Shown here piece after piece: positions 1 to 6,562 of a stretch of 15,690 nucleotides of DNA. Position 1 is the stretch's first letter. Every line of letters starts with the position of its first letter. The position numbers and the translations under genes were made by a program. The notes below the pieces were generated by a model. That model did not search any database, was not told the origin of the DNA, and was given only the letters and a program-made list of their open reading frames with translations. Location of the stretch: NCBI GenBank assembly GCA_946404585.1, contig CAMJEC010000015.1, positions 1 to 15,690 of the forward strand, written 5' to 3'. This DNA comes from an uncultured Caryophanales bacterium. Its GTDB lineage: Bacteria > Bacillota_I > Bacilli_A > RFN20 > CAG-826.

Positions 1-116
1 AGTAAACCAAAAACATAGATATTCTTATCTTTATATTCACTTGCGACCTTCTTAGCGAGATTAATCGCATTTATAACACCATAACAATGGGCAATAGGCT
101 TTAATAACTTAATCAT
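1..116 (-). CDS. ispH: 4-hydroxy-3-methylbut-2-enyl diphosphate reductase, N-terminal fragment
   Basis: This is the first 38 codons of a gene that runs off the left edge of the window. The start is the ATG at 114-116. The translation begins MIKLLKPIAHCYGVINAI and continues to IYVFGL, which matches the IspH/LytB N-terminus: a short beta strand, then a Cys (residue 11) followed by xGV, then a helix and an IYV strand. In the family this Cys is the first ligand of the 4Fe-4S cluster. IspH makes IPP and DMAPP in the last step of the MEP pathway in the cytosol. dxs, the first enzyme of that pathway, lies upstream on the same strand, separated by one small gene, which supports the call. There is no strong ribosome-binding site before the ATG. 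The identification rests on a short fragment. Confidence 0.75.
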   Translation of the reverse strand, partial: MIKLLKPIAHCYGVINAINLAKKVASEYKDKNIYVFGL

Positions 117-202
117 ACTTAAAGTAATTATACATTTATTCTCAATACTTTGGCATATGGTGAATCAAAAGATACGCCAATTTGGCATATTAGATAGTTG
201 AC

Positions 203-646
203 TTAGTACTCCACCACTCTTTTATGCAACATTTCAAAGCCATCATAATCATCAATCATGTAATCTTCTATAACATCATCAGGTATTTCAACAATTTGTA
301 ATTTGCTAAAATTGCTACTAGCTTCATCACCAAGTTCTTCGATAACTTCAATAAGAACTCGATCAAACCTATGCTTTTCATCTAAAACTAAACACCCTTC
401 ACGTTTATCATCAAAAGAATGTATTATTTTCTCCCCGTGGTCCACGAAGGAGTAAAAATATAATAACGTTGGCTCATTTTTAATAAATTCACTAAGGTTT
501 TCTTTAGTGTAGGTAAGTGTATTTTCAGCATCATGATTGCCTCTATAGTAATAAAGGGTTTTGCCAATCTTTTCAGCATAAAGAGAATATCCTTTAGGGG
601 AGACTCTAAATAGCCCATAGCATTTATTTAAAATAACTTTTTTCAT
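203..646 (-). CDS. Small conserved protein of unknown function
   Basis: The protein is 147 residues from the ATG at 644-646. I prefer this start because an AGGAG (within 651-658, minus strand) lies 6 nt upstream and because MKKVILNKCYG looks like the N-terminus of a small family I recall from bacteria and phages. Members of that family open with an [IV]NKCYG motif and close with an IVEIPDDV-x-DY-x-IDDYDG-type segment. Both are present here: NKCYG near the start, EVIEELGDEASSNFSKL and then EIPDDVIEDYMIDDYDG near the end. An in-frame ATG 20 codons upstream lacks a ribosome-binding site. The protein is acidic and soluble, with no signal peptide or membrane segment. No function is known to me. 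It sits between ispH and dxs on the same strand, but the dxs terminator and a long hairpin separate it from dxs, so it probably has its own promoter. Confidence 0.7.
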   Translation of the reverse strand: MKKVILNKCYGLFRVSPKGYSLYAEKIGKTLYYYRGNHDAENTLTYTKENLSEFIKNEPTLLYFYSFVDHGEKIIHSFDDKREGCLVLDEKHRFDRVLIEVIEELGDEASSNFSKLQIVEIPDDVIEDYMIDDYDGFEMLHKRVVEY

Positions 647-768
647 ATGACTCTCCTGTGACATAATAGTACCACTTATTTTGCATTCCATTGATGTAGC
701 CTCCATTTTTTGTTCTTTTTAGACTACATTCTCATAAAGAAAAAAAGGAGTCAATAGACCCACCAAAA

Positions 769-841
769 TTGCCTTTTAATATTATATTAAATAGTAAGTA
801 ATCTATATTTGAGTAGATAATAATATAATATTTAAAGGCAA
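769..841. repeat. Long inverted repeat, 21-bp arms
   Basis: Arms at 769-789 and 821-841 are complementary over 21 positions with one mismatch and begin with TTGCCTTT. The 31-nt centre contains a smaller inverted repeat (ATCTA at 801-805, TAGAT at 814-818). It would form one tall AT-rich hairpin in RNA from either strand. A T-run follows on the plus strand (843-848) and a short TTTT follows on the minus strand, so it could be a terminator, an mRNA-stabilising hairpin before the 203-646 gene, or the relic of a small mobile inverted-repeat element. No coding sequence is visible in 707-1020; this repeat, the 18-nt twin repeat and the dxs terminator account for most of it. Confidence 0.75.
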
Positions 842-884
842 ATTTTTTAAAAAAATTTCCTTTAATACACTATCAATAATTGCA

Positions 885-902
885 ATGTGCAAATTATGCA
901 CA
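885..902. repeat. 18-nt repeat, first copy (second at 960-977)
   Basis: The 18-nt sequence starting ATGTGCAAATTATG occurs identically at 885-902 and 960-977. Each copy contains the inverted repeat TGTGCA / TGCACA around a 5-nt spacer. The second copy is the core of the dxs terminator. The first is flanked by different sequence and has a shorter stem, so it may be a duplicated or decayed terminator hairpin. An operator role is possible but less likely, because a terminator explains at least one copy. Confidence 0.7.
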
Positions 903-947
903 ACGCTTTTCAGTTGTTGCATTTTTTGCAAATACTGTTTTTGTCTT

Positions 948-982
948 AATAAAAGGCTCATGTGCAAATTATGCACACGAGC
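948..982 (-). terminator. Rho-independent terminator of dxs
   Basis: On the minus strand, arms at 972-982 and 956-966 pair over 11 bp (one G-U wobble) around a TAATT loop and are followed by CTTTTATT. It lies about 40 nt beyond the dxs stop codon. This is a textbook intrinsic terminator on the strand of dxs. Confidence 0.85.
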
Positions 983-1020
983 TTATGTCTTGTTTGCTTT
1001 ATTAAATTCTATGAAATCCT

Positions 1021-2868
1021 TTACAAAAGTTTCCTTAAATCATCAAAGGTAAGGCCTAGTTCTTTAACTTGGTCTAGAACATTACCGTGCTTGATAAATG
1101 TATTTGGAATCGCTAAAACTTTGACTTTACCTTTATAGCCATATTCATTTAGATAATTAAGCACGTATGAAGCAAAGCCCTCTTTCGTGCCATAGATGTC
1201 ATAGATAACTATTTGTTTTTTATTGAATAATGACTTTAATGCTTCTTCATCGATTGGTCTAAGGAACATCGCATTAACAATTGTGTATCCTTTGAAGTGT
1301 TCCACTAGATGGCTGATTACTGGACCATAAGAGATAATCGCGGTATCTCCATCATTAGTTTCTACTTTCCATTCACCTAGTTTAACTGGACGTGGTTCAT
1401 GATTATTCACAATTGGAGTGATGTCTTTAGGATAACGAATCGCAAGTGGATGATGATAATCAGTGGAGAAGCTAAATAAATCAATAGCTTCTTCCATATC
1501 TTTGGCCATTGCAATAGCGATATTAGGGATAGACATGAGATAGGCTACATCATAGATACCTGAATGGGTTTCCCCATCTTCACCAGGGAGGCCCGCTCTA
1601 TCGATAAGGAAAGTAACATCACTATCAAGTCTAGCAACGTCATGGCTAATTTCATCATAACTACGTTGTAAGAAGGTACTATAAATAGAATAGTAAGCAT
1701 GGATATCTTTATTTAGACCTACTGCCGCGGCAAAAACCGCACCATGTTCTTCAGATATGCCTACATCAAATACCCTATCTGGATATTTAGTTAATAAATC
1801 ATCAATACATGAACCCACCATAGTCGCAGGATTGATTAATACCATTCTATCATCGACTTTAAGTCTATCTTTTAATAATTGAGCGTATACTTGGCTCCAT
1901 GAAATATAGTTAGGGTCTCTGACTTTAAGTGGTTTACCTGTTTCAATATCAAATGGACCAACACCATGCCAGTTACCAACATCATCTTCTTCGGCTAACT
2001 TATAACCACTACCTTTTTGTGTGGTGACATGTAAGACAACTGAAGTAGGCGCGTTCTTAGCGTAGTTAAAGGCTTTCTCTAATTGTTTGATGTCATGTCC
2101 ATCAATATTAGAGATGAAATATAAACCCATATCTGTAAATATGTTCTTTCTAATAAAGAGTTTCTTAAATTGACGTTTAATCCAACTAGTTAAGTGATAG
2201 AACCATCTAGTTAAGAAAGTCTTTTTTAAGAACTTTTGATATCTATTCTTATTTTTTAAGTAACCTTTAGATAATCTGAACTTTTCAAAATATCTATGCA
2301 TTAAACCACGTGATTCCCCAATAGAACGGTTATTGTCATTGATGATAATAATGATTTTATGATTGAAATTAGCGATGTTATTAAGACCTTCAAAGGCTAG
2401 GCCATTGGCTAAAGAACTATCACCTATAACAGCGATAACTTCATATTTCTCTTTATTTAGGTCACGGGCTAAGGCTAAACCCATAGCAGCACTTATAGAA
2501 GTAGAGGAGTGACCTGCTTCATATGGATCATATTCTGATTCGCATCTTCTTTGGAAACCAGATACACCATCACTCTTTCTTAATCTATCAAGACTTCTAC
2601 CAGATAAGATTTTATGCGCATAACTTTGATGACCAACATCAAATATCACCTTATCAGTAGGTAAATTGAAATAATGATGAATAGCGACAGTTAAATCAGT
2701 GGCCCCTAAGGAACTAGCAAGGTGGCCACCATTTTTAGCGCAGCTAGCAATAATCTTATCTTTGATATCTTTACTTAACTGTTCAAGTTCATTTACATTT
2801 AAGCCTTTGATATCCGCAGGGTTAAAAGGTTTATCTAAGTCAAATCTCTTAATATCTTTCTTCTTCAT
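1021..2868 (-). CDS. dxs: 1-deoxy-D-xylulose-5-phosphate synthase
   Basis: DXS condenses pyruvate with glyceraldehyde 3-phosphate, using thiamine diphosphate, to start the MEP isoprenoid pathway. The protein is 615 residues from the ATG at 2866-2868, close to the usual family length. Visible landmarks, numbered from that Met: GGHLASSLG with His49, FDVGHQSYAHKILSGR at 77-91, the TPP/Mg motif GDS at 149-151 followed by NDNN at 177-180, WHGVGPFDIETGK at 300-312, DVGISEEH at 368-375 with the catalytic Glu at about 373, DRAGLPGEDGETHSG around 423-437, and RYPKD at 478-482. An in-frame TTG 15 codons upstream has no ribosome-binding site and adds a non-conserved leader, so I reject it; the site before the chosen ATG is also weak (AAAGAA). 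The third residue of the usual GDG motif is Ser here. fic lies 60 bp upstream on the same strand with no terminator between. The gene ends in its own strong terminator. Confidence 0.93.
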   Translation of the reverse strand: MKKKDIKRFDLDKPFNPADIKGLNVNELEQLSKDIKDKIIASCAKNGGHLASSLGATDLTVAIHHYFNLPTDKVIFDVGHQSYAHKILSGRSLDRLRKSDGVSGFQRRCESEYDPYEAGHSSTSISAAMGLALARDLNKEKYEVIAVIGDSSLANGLAFEGLNNIANFNHKIIIIINDNNRSIGESRGLMHRYFEKFRLSKGYLKNKNRYQKFLKKTFLTRWFYHLTSWIKRQFKKLFIRKNIFTDMGLYFISNIDGHDIKQLEKAFNYAKNAPTSVVLHVTTQKGSGYKLAEEDDVGNWHGVGPFDIETGKPLKVRDPNYISWSQVYAQLLKDRLKVDDRMVLINPATMVGSCIDDLLTKYPDRVFDVGISEEHGAVFAAAVGLNKDIHAYYSIYSTFLQRSYDEISHDVARLDSDVTFLIDRAGLPGEDGETHSGIYDVAYLMSIPNIAIAMAKDMEEAIDLFSFSTDYHHPLAIRYPKDITPIVNNHEPRPVKLGEWKVETNDGDTAIISYGPVISHLVEHFKGYTIVNAMFLRPIDEEALKSLFNKKQIVIYDIYGTKEGFASYVLNYLNEYGYKGKVKVLAIPNTFIKHGNVLDQVKELGLTFDDLRKLL

Positions 2869-2928
2869 ATTCTTTAGCGTATTTATTTTCTCACATAACA
2901 CATATAATCGCAAAAAATACTATTTCTA

Positions 2929-4167
2929 TTATTTCTTTTCGTAAGCAATCATCTCTTTATTTATATCAAATAGTTTTTTATTGCTTGTAGTTTCTACTTC
3001 TTTTAGAATTCCATATTCCGTAAATCTGTTAAGTATCTTAAATGCACCTTGTTTGCTTATTTGAATACGATTCCATGAGGTGAAGTCTGTATAAACAAAA
3101 GGTCCTTTAGCACTTACTAGAATTCTTTTTATATAGTCTTTATCGGTGTTTGAGATAACAATGCTTTTTTCTTTTAGAAGTGCATCTATATGCTCGATAT
3201 TTTTATAGGTCAAGAAATAGAGAATTGAAACATCGAAAATATATAAAAGGAAATAAGTGATATCATTATGAGCATTTCTTGATTCAGAAAGAGCAGAATA
3301 ATAGTTTCCCTTTGTTTGATTGATTGCATCACTAATAAAAGGTGGGTATGATTCATTGTTAATCAAGAAATAAATCCAAAGAGACACCATTCTAGCGGTT
3401 CTGCCGTTATAATCGAAATATGGATGGATATATAAAATATAGTAATGAGCAATATGAGGCAAAAGAAATCTAATGCCACTATTTTTAGCCAAATTTCCAT
3501 TTACAAAATCAAATAAGGAATCCATACATTCTTCGATTTTGTTTGATGGACATCCTTCATATCCATCCACAAATACCTTATCATCCCTATATAGTTCTCC
3601 GTCTTTTAAACAATCTTCATATTCTAGAGAATCTTTTGACAACAAATCATAAAGATATCTTAAATTCTCTTTTGTAAAAGATGGTCTTTTTAAAACATAT
3701 TCAATAGCGTTAGCCATATTTTTGATAATCCTATCATTAGCATTTTTAGGCTTGTCATCTTTATAAACTAACTCTTCAAATCTTCTTCTAGTTGTAGGCA
3801 CATTTTCTATATCTAAAGTGCCCTCTATTTCCGAATAGATTCTTGACTTAAGGACCTCAGGCATATTTCTAATAGCTAAATAGTTTTCATTTTCTTCTAA
3901 ATCCGCTTTTAACAAATCAAAAAAAGTATGCATTTGTATATCGAATTCTCTGCATTTTGAAAAATATATATACTTAGAGTTGAAACTCTTCAATGGAAGT
4001 TTTTCAAATAAATCAGATATTGTATCACCATTGTTGTCGATAAAATCATAAAAGCCATTTAACTCTTCAAGCGAAAGATGGTAATTGTAAATGTTACTGT
4101 ATTGCAGTTCTCTAGCGGTGCAATAATGTCTATTTAATTGCTCGTTATATAAGTCTTTATAATTCAT
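2929..4167 (-). CDS. Fic-domain protein with C-terminal winged helix (probable AMP transferase)
   Basis: The protein is 412 residues from the ATG at 4165-4167, which has AGAAGG 8 nt upstream. A longer TTG start at 4191 would overlap the proposed -10 box and is less likely. Residues 110-126 carry SEIEG followed by DIENVPTT, the motif found in the autoinhibitory N-terminal helix of many Fic proteins. The Fic core is HPYFDYNGRTAR at 248-259, with the catalytic His248 and the phosphate-binding N-G-R-x-x-R. The usual Gly before Asn is Tyr253. The last 65 or so residues, including FTSWNRIQISKQGAFKILNRFTEYGIL, look like a winged helix-turn-helix. Fic enzymes usually transfer AMP to a hydroxyl side chain of a target protein; the target here is unknown. 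The DNA-binding tail and the repeat array on its own promoter suggest autoregulation (inference). Confidence 0.88.
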   Translation of the reverse strand: MNYKDLYNEQLNRHYCTARELQYSNIYNYHLSLEELNGFYDFIDNNGDTISDLFEKLPLKSFNSKYIYFSKCREFDIQMHTFFDLLKADLEENENYLAIRNMPEVLKSRIYSEIEGTLDIENVPTTRRRFEELVYKDDKPKNANDRIIKNMANAIEYVLKRPSFTKENLRYLYDLLSKDSLEYEDCLKDGELYRDDKVFVDGYEGCPSNKIEECMDSLFDFVNGNLAKNSGIRFLLPHIAHYYILYIHPYFDYNGRTARMVSLWIYFLINNESYPPFISDAINQTKGNYYSALSESRNAHNDITYFLLYIFDVSILYFLTYKNIEHIDALLKEKSIVISNTDKDYIKRILVSAKGPFVYTDFTSWNRIQISKQGAFKILNRFTEYGILKEVETTSNKKLFDINKEMIAYEKK

Positions 4168-4168
4168 T

Positions 4169-4234
4169 TCGTCAACCTTCTTGTAAACCAATTGTAAACC
4201 AGTATCAAAAAATCGTCAACCAAATCGTAAACCA
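4169..4234. repeat. Five phased copies of a 10-bp motif over the fic promoter
   Basis: On the plus strand the motif is TYGTMAACCA. Copies: 4169-4178 (last base differs), 4181-4190, 4192-4201, 4213-4222 and 4225-4234. Start-to-start distances are 12, 11, 21 and 12 bp, so the copies lie on nearly the same face of the helix. They cover the ribosome-binding site, the likely start of transcription, the -10 and the -35 of fic. The layout resembles an operator array for cooperative binding. The winged-helix tail of the Fic protein is an obvious candidate ligand (inference). Confidence 0.75.
4191..4219 (-). promoter_or_regulatory. Sigma-A-type promoter of fic
   Basis: The minus strand carries TTGACG (4219-4214), a 17-bp spacer and TACAAT (4196-4191), a near-consensus housekeeping promoter. 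Transcription would start around 4184, leaving a short leader of about 17 nt that contains the AGAAGG ribosome-binding site. Both boxes are partly built from copies of the 10-bp repeat, so a protein bound to the repeats would block polymerase. Confidence 0.65.
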
Positions 4235-4239
4235 AAATG

Positions 4240-4755
4240 TTAACTATTAGCCTGCTTCTTTCTTTGGTGTCTTATGGCTAGGAACAATACCAAGCCAACA
4301 AGGAAGGCCCCTAATAAATAACCACAATAGTCGATAAGTACATCAGTAAATTCACCACTTCGTTCAGGAACACTTAATTGGATGATTTCTGTAGTCATCG
4401 CAACGATTAAACCGAATGATAAGGCAAATATAGTATTAAGGAAGTGCTTAATCCATTTGAAATCTTTGAAGATATAGTAAATCGCTAAAGAAGAGAAGAT
4501 ACCACTTACCACAAATAAGCCAAAGTGGCCTAATGATTTCCTAATAAATGCCGCAAAGGCATTATAGTTCTCTGGAGTTACTGTACCAGGCCTCACTGTA
4601 TTAACGACTTCTTCACTTACCTCCACTACTCCTTGTGAAGCTTGGCTACTTTGAGAACCATTTAAACAGGAATGATAAATGATATAAGCGTTAATAGCGA
4701 GCGCTAATACGGTAAAGACGATCATTAAGACTAAATCTAACTTGCTCTTTTTCAT
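4240..4755 (-). CDS. VanZ-like membrane protein
   Basis: The protein is 171 residues, starting at the ATG at 4753-4755. It has an N-terminal membrane segment (about 9-28), a polar loop rich in Ser, Gln and Val/Glu (33-70), then three more hydrophobic segments (about 74-95, 103-126, 141-163) and a basic tail. RKSLGHFGLF and TEIIQLSVPERSGEFTDVLIDYCGYLLG are the hallmark segments of the VanZ-like family: a conserved His in the second membrane helix and a TE-x-x-Q-x5-R-x6-D-x3-D-x2-G pattern. VanZ itself gives modest teicoplanin resistance, but most family members have no known role, so this should not be read as a resistance gene. It is driven by a promoter very close to its start codon and may be co-transcribed with fic, 72 bp downstream, with no terminator between. 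Confidence 0.85.
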   Translation of the reverse strand: MKKSKLDLVLMIVFTVLALAINAYIIYHSCLNGSQSSQASQGVVEVSEEVVNTVRPGTVTPENYNAFAAFIRKSLGHFGLFVVSGIFSSLAIYYIFKDFKWIKHFLNTIFALSFGLIVAMTTEIIQLSVPERSGEFTDVLIDYCGYLLGAFLVGLVLFLAIRHQRKKQANS

Positions 4756-4766
4756 ATATTAGTGAA

Positions 4767-4794
4767 ATTATACACGAATATAATATATTAACAA
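4767..4794 (-). promoter_or_regulatory. Promoter of the VanZ-like gene, very short leader
   Basis: The minus strand carries TTGTTA (4794-4789), a 16-bp spacer and TATAAT (4772-4767). The expected start of transcription, about 7 nt past the -10, falls only about 5 nt before the ATG. No Shine-Dalgarno sequence is visible, which fits an almost leaderless mRNA. Confidence 0.65.
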
Positions 4795-4795
4795 G

Positions 4796-4823
4796 TTGCG
4801 CATTTCATTTTGCGCAGTATGAT
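4796..4823 (+). promoter_or_regulatory. Divergent leaderless promoter with TTGCGCA direct repeat
   Basis: TTGCGC (4796-4801), a 16-bp spacer and TATGAT (4818-4823) form a plausible sigma-A promoter whose start point would fall at or beside the ATG at 4830. There is no Shine-Dalgarno sequence, so the mRNA is probably leaderless. TTGCGCA occurs twice, at 4796-4802 and 4810-4816, 14 bp apart. The first copy is the -35 itself and the second lies within the spacer. This is a likely operator, perhaps for the HTH protein encoded just downstream (inference). Confidence 0.6.
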
Positions 4824-4829
4824 ATAGAT

Positions 4830-5306
4830 ATGGAAAATATTTTAAGACAAAAAAGAAAACAATTAGGTTTAACACAAGAACAAGCTGCGAAAGCATGTGG
4901 CGTTTCTCGTCGTACATATCAAACATACGAAGAAACTGGCAGAATAAACGCCACTTATGATGATATATATGTAAAACTTGACAAATTAAGAGAAGAGAAG
5001 CAATTCGTCCACAGTGTAAACAGTATTAAGAAGATATGCGAACCAATATTTAGGAAAGTCCATGAAGTTGAATGTGCATATCTATTTGGTAGTTATGCTA
5101 GAGGAGAAGCAACATTCGAAAGTGATATCGATATCTTAGTGGTATGTCCACCTATAGGTATGAAGTTTTTTAGTATGGCCGCTGAATTAGATGCTGCACT
5201 AGGAAAAGAAGTAGATCTTCAAACCCATAGACAATTAGTTGGTGACGATACATCTTTTCTAGAAAGTTTTCTTAAAGATGCTATTAAAATCTATTGTAAG
5301 AACTAA
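4830..5306 (+). CDS. XRE-type HTH fused to a minimal nucleotidyltransferase domain
   Basis: The protein is 158 residues. Residues 1-55 are an XRE/Cro-type helix-turn-helix (RQKRKQLGLTQEQAAKACGV then SRRTYQTYEETG). Residues 60-158 are a minimal nucleotidyltransferase domain with YLFGSYARGEA at 84-94, the metal-binding pair SDIDILV (Asp99, Asp101), and a third acidic position at VDLQ (Asp129). The domain is the MntA type; MntA antitoxins AMPylate their HepT toxin partners. No HepT-like gene is adjacent, so a classical toxin-antitoxin pair is not visible. The HTH half probably binds the TTGCGCA repeats in its own promoter. The gene converges on ldhA with overlapping stop codons and no terminator between them. 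Its target and reaction are unknown. Confidence 0.87.
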   Translation: MENILRQKRKQLGLTQEQAAKACGVSRRTYQTYEETGRINATYDDIYVKLDKLREEKQFVHSVNSIKKICEPIFRKVHEVECAYLFGSYARGEATFESDIDILVVCPPIGMKFFSMAAELDAALGKEVDLQTHRQLVGDDTSFLESFLKDAIKIYCKN

Positions 5307-6343
5307 AAGCATCTCTTTGTTTTAGCCCTATAACAAGCCTGTGGATCTTTACTCTTTTCACAGTGGTAACATAATTCGTTATTAATAAATGCGCCTGAGA
5401 AGTATTCATCTAGGTTTTTCACTGTGGTTTCTGCAATATTACTTAATGCTTCATTAGTGAGATAGGCTTGATGGGATGTAATAATGACATTAGGTAATTG
5501 TAAAAGAAGTGATAAGGTATCATCATTAACAATCTTTAAGGAATTATCTTTATAGAAGAGATTAGCTTCTTCTTCATAGACATCTAAGCCAACTGCCCCT
5601 ATTTGTTTTTCTTTAAGGCCTTCTAATAAAGCTTTAGAATCAATTAAGCCACCACGTGATGTATTAATAATAACTACACCCTTCTTCATTTGTTTGATGG
5701 CTTTTTCATCTATCATATGTCTATTTTCATTAGTGAGTGGGCAGTGTAAGGAAATAATATCACTTCTAGCGTACATTTTTTCTAAAGAGACATATTCATA
5801 ACCACTGTCTTTAATTGGATATGGGTCATAGCATATAACATGCATACCAAATCCATTAGCGATGTCCATAAATACTCTACCGATTTTACCAGTACCAACG
5901 ACACCGATAGTCTTTTCGTGTAAATCAAAGCCACATAAACCTTCTAAGTTAAAGTTAAAGTCTCTAGATCTAATATAGGCTTTATGGATATGTCTATTTA
6001 ATGAAAGTAATAAGGCAAAAGCATGTTCCGCGATAGCGTAAGGAGAATAAGCAGGTACTCTAGCGACATGAATCTTATTTTTATAAGCACTTGCTAAATC
6101 AACATTGTTATAACCAGCGCATCTAAGGAATACCCCGTGTATACCATATTCATTAAGTTTAGTTAACACTTCATCATTAAGTTCATCATTAACAAAGCAC
6201 ATCACTGCGTCAAAGTCTTTGGCTAAGGCCACTGTGTGATTAGATAGTCTATCTTTAAAGTAAGTAAATGTATATTTATCTAAATAAGGTTTGAATGATG
6301 CTTCATCATATTTTTTAGCGTCGAACACTGCGATTCTTTTCAT
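5303..6343 (-). CDS. ldhA: D-lactate dehydrogenase (D-2-hydroxyacid dehydrogenase) with Cys-rich tail
   Basis: The enzyme reduces pyruvate to D-lactate with NADH, regenerating NAD+ in fermentation. The protein is 346 residues. Its landmarks are RCAGYNNVDL (74-83), the Rossmann motif VVGTGKIGR (148-156), NTSRGGLID with catalytic Arg230, DVYEEEANLFYKD with the catalytic Glu around 257-259, and TSHQAYLT with catalytic His291. The spacing and the DVYEEE-LF segment fit the D-LDH branch rather than phosphoglycerate dehydrogenase. The ATG at 6341-6343 has GGGGAG 9 nt upstream. The C-terminus is unusual: after the last helix comes a short tail with four Cys (325, 328, 337, 345) in a CxxCx8Cx7C pattern. 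This could bind a metal or respond to redox state, but that is inference. The stop codon overlaps that of the convergent HTH-nucleotidyltransferase gene. Confidence 0.9.
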   Translation of the reverse strand: MKRIAVFDAKKYDEASFKPYLDKYTFTYFKDRLSNHTVALAKDFDAVMCFVNDELNDEVLTKLNEYGIHGVFLRCAGYNNVDLASAYKNKIHVARVPAYSPYAIAEHAFALLLSLNRHIHKAYIRSRDFNFNLEGLCGFDLHEKTIGVVGTGKIGRVFMDIANGFGMHVICYDPYPIKDSGYEYVSLEKMYARSDIISLHCPLTNENRHMIDEKAIKQMKKGVVIINTSRGGLIDSKALLEGLKEKQIGAVGLDVYEEEANLFYKDNSLKIVNDDTLSLLLQLPNVIITSHQAYLTNEALSNIAETTVKNLDEYFSGAFINNELCYHCEKSKDPQACYRAKTKRCF

Positions 6344-6461
6344 AATATTGTTCTCCCCTATTACATAATATAGGAATAATTCTATTATTTCACATGATAT
6401 GCCTTATTTCTTTTTGACCTTATATTTATATAAGATTTATAAAAATTTTTAATAAAATCGC

Positions 6462-6489
6462 TTGACTAAGTTAAAAATAAGACTATTAT
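6462..6489 (+). promoter_or_regulatory. Promoter of the 73-residue gene
   Basis: TTGACT (6462-6467), a 16-bp spacer and TATTAT (6484-6489) make a good sigma-A promoter on the plus strand. Transcription would start near 6496 and give a leader of about 67 nt. The upstream flank is very AT-rich, as expected for an UP element. Confidence 0.65.
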
Positions 6490-6502
6490 TATGTATTCAA
6501 AT

Positions 6503-6556
6503 GCGGAATACCGCGTCCTAAGCAAGACGATAAAAGGCTATAGAAAAGAGGTATTC
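6503..6556 (+). promoter_or_regulatory. Structured 5' leader that can cover the Shine-Dalgarno site
   Basis: GAATACC (6506-6512) is fully complementary to GGTATTC (6550-6556). The second arm overlaps the end of the AGAGG ribosome-binding site, about 11 nt before the ATG at 6563. A competing local hairpin, GCGG-AATA-CCGC (6503-6514), uses the same upstream bases, and CGTC/GACG in the middle can form a further small stem. The two exclusive foldings are what a translational on/off switch would need. I do not recognise a known riboswitch here, and the arms are short, so chance is possible. Confidence 0.4.
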
Positions 6557-6562
6557 TAGTAG

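Noticed and set aside
2869..2913. Longer dxs starting at an upstream TTG
   Set aside because: No ribosome-binding site, and the added residues do not resemble DXS N-termini.
4168..4191. Longer fic starting at TTG 4191
   Set aside because: It would overlap the proposed -10 box and start point, while the ATG at 4167 has a good ribosome-binding site.
6380..6410. Possible Rex operator (TGTGAAATAAT on the minus strand) upstream of ldhA
   Set aside because: Only one half-site is present; the second TTCACA-like half is missing, so regulation by Rex is not supported.
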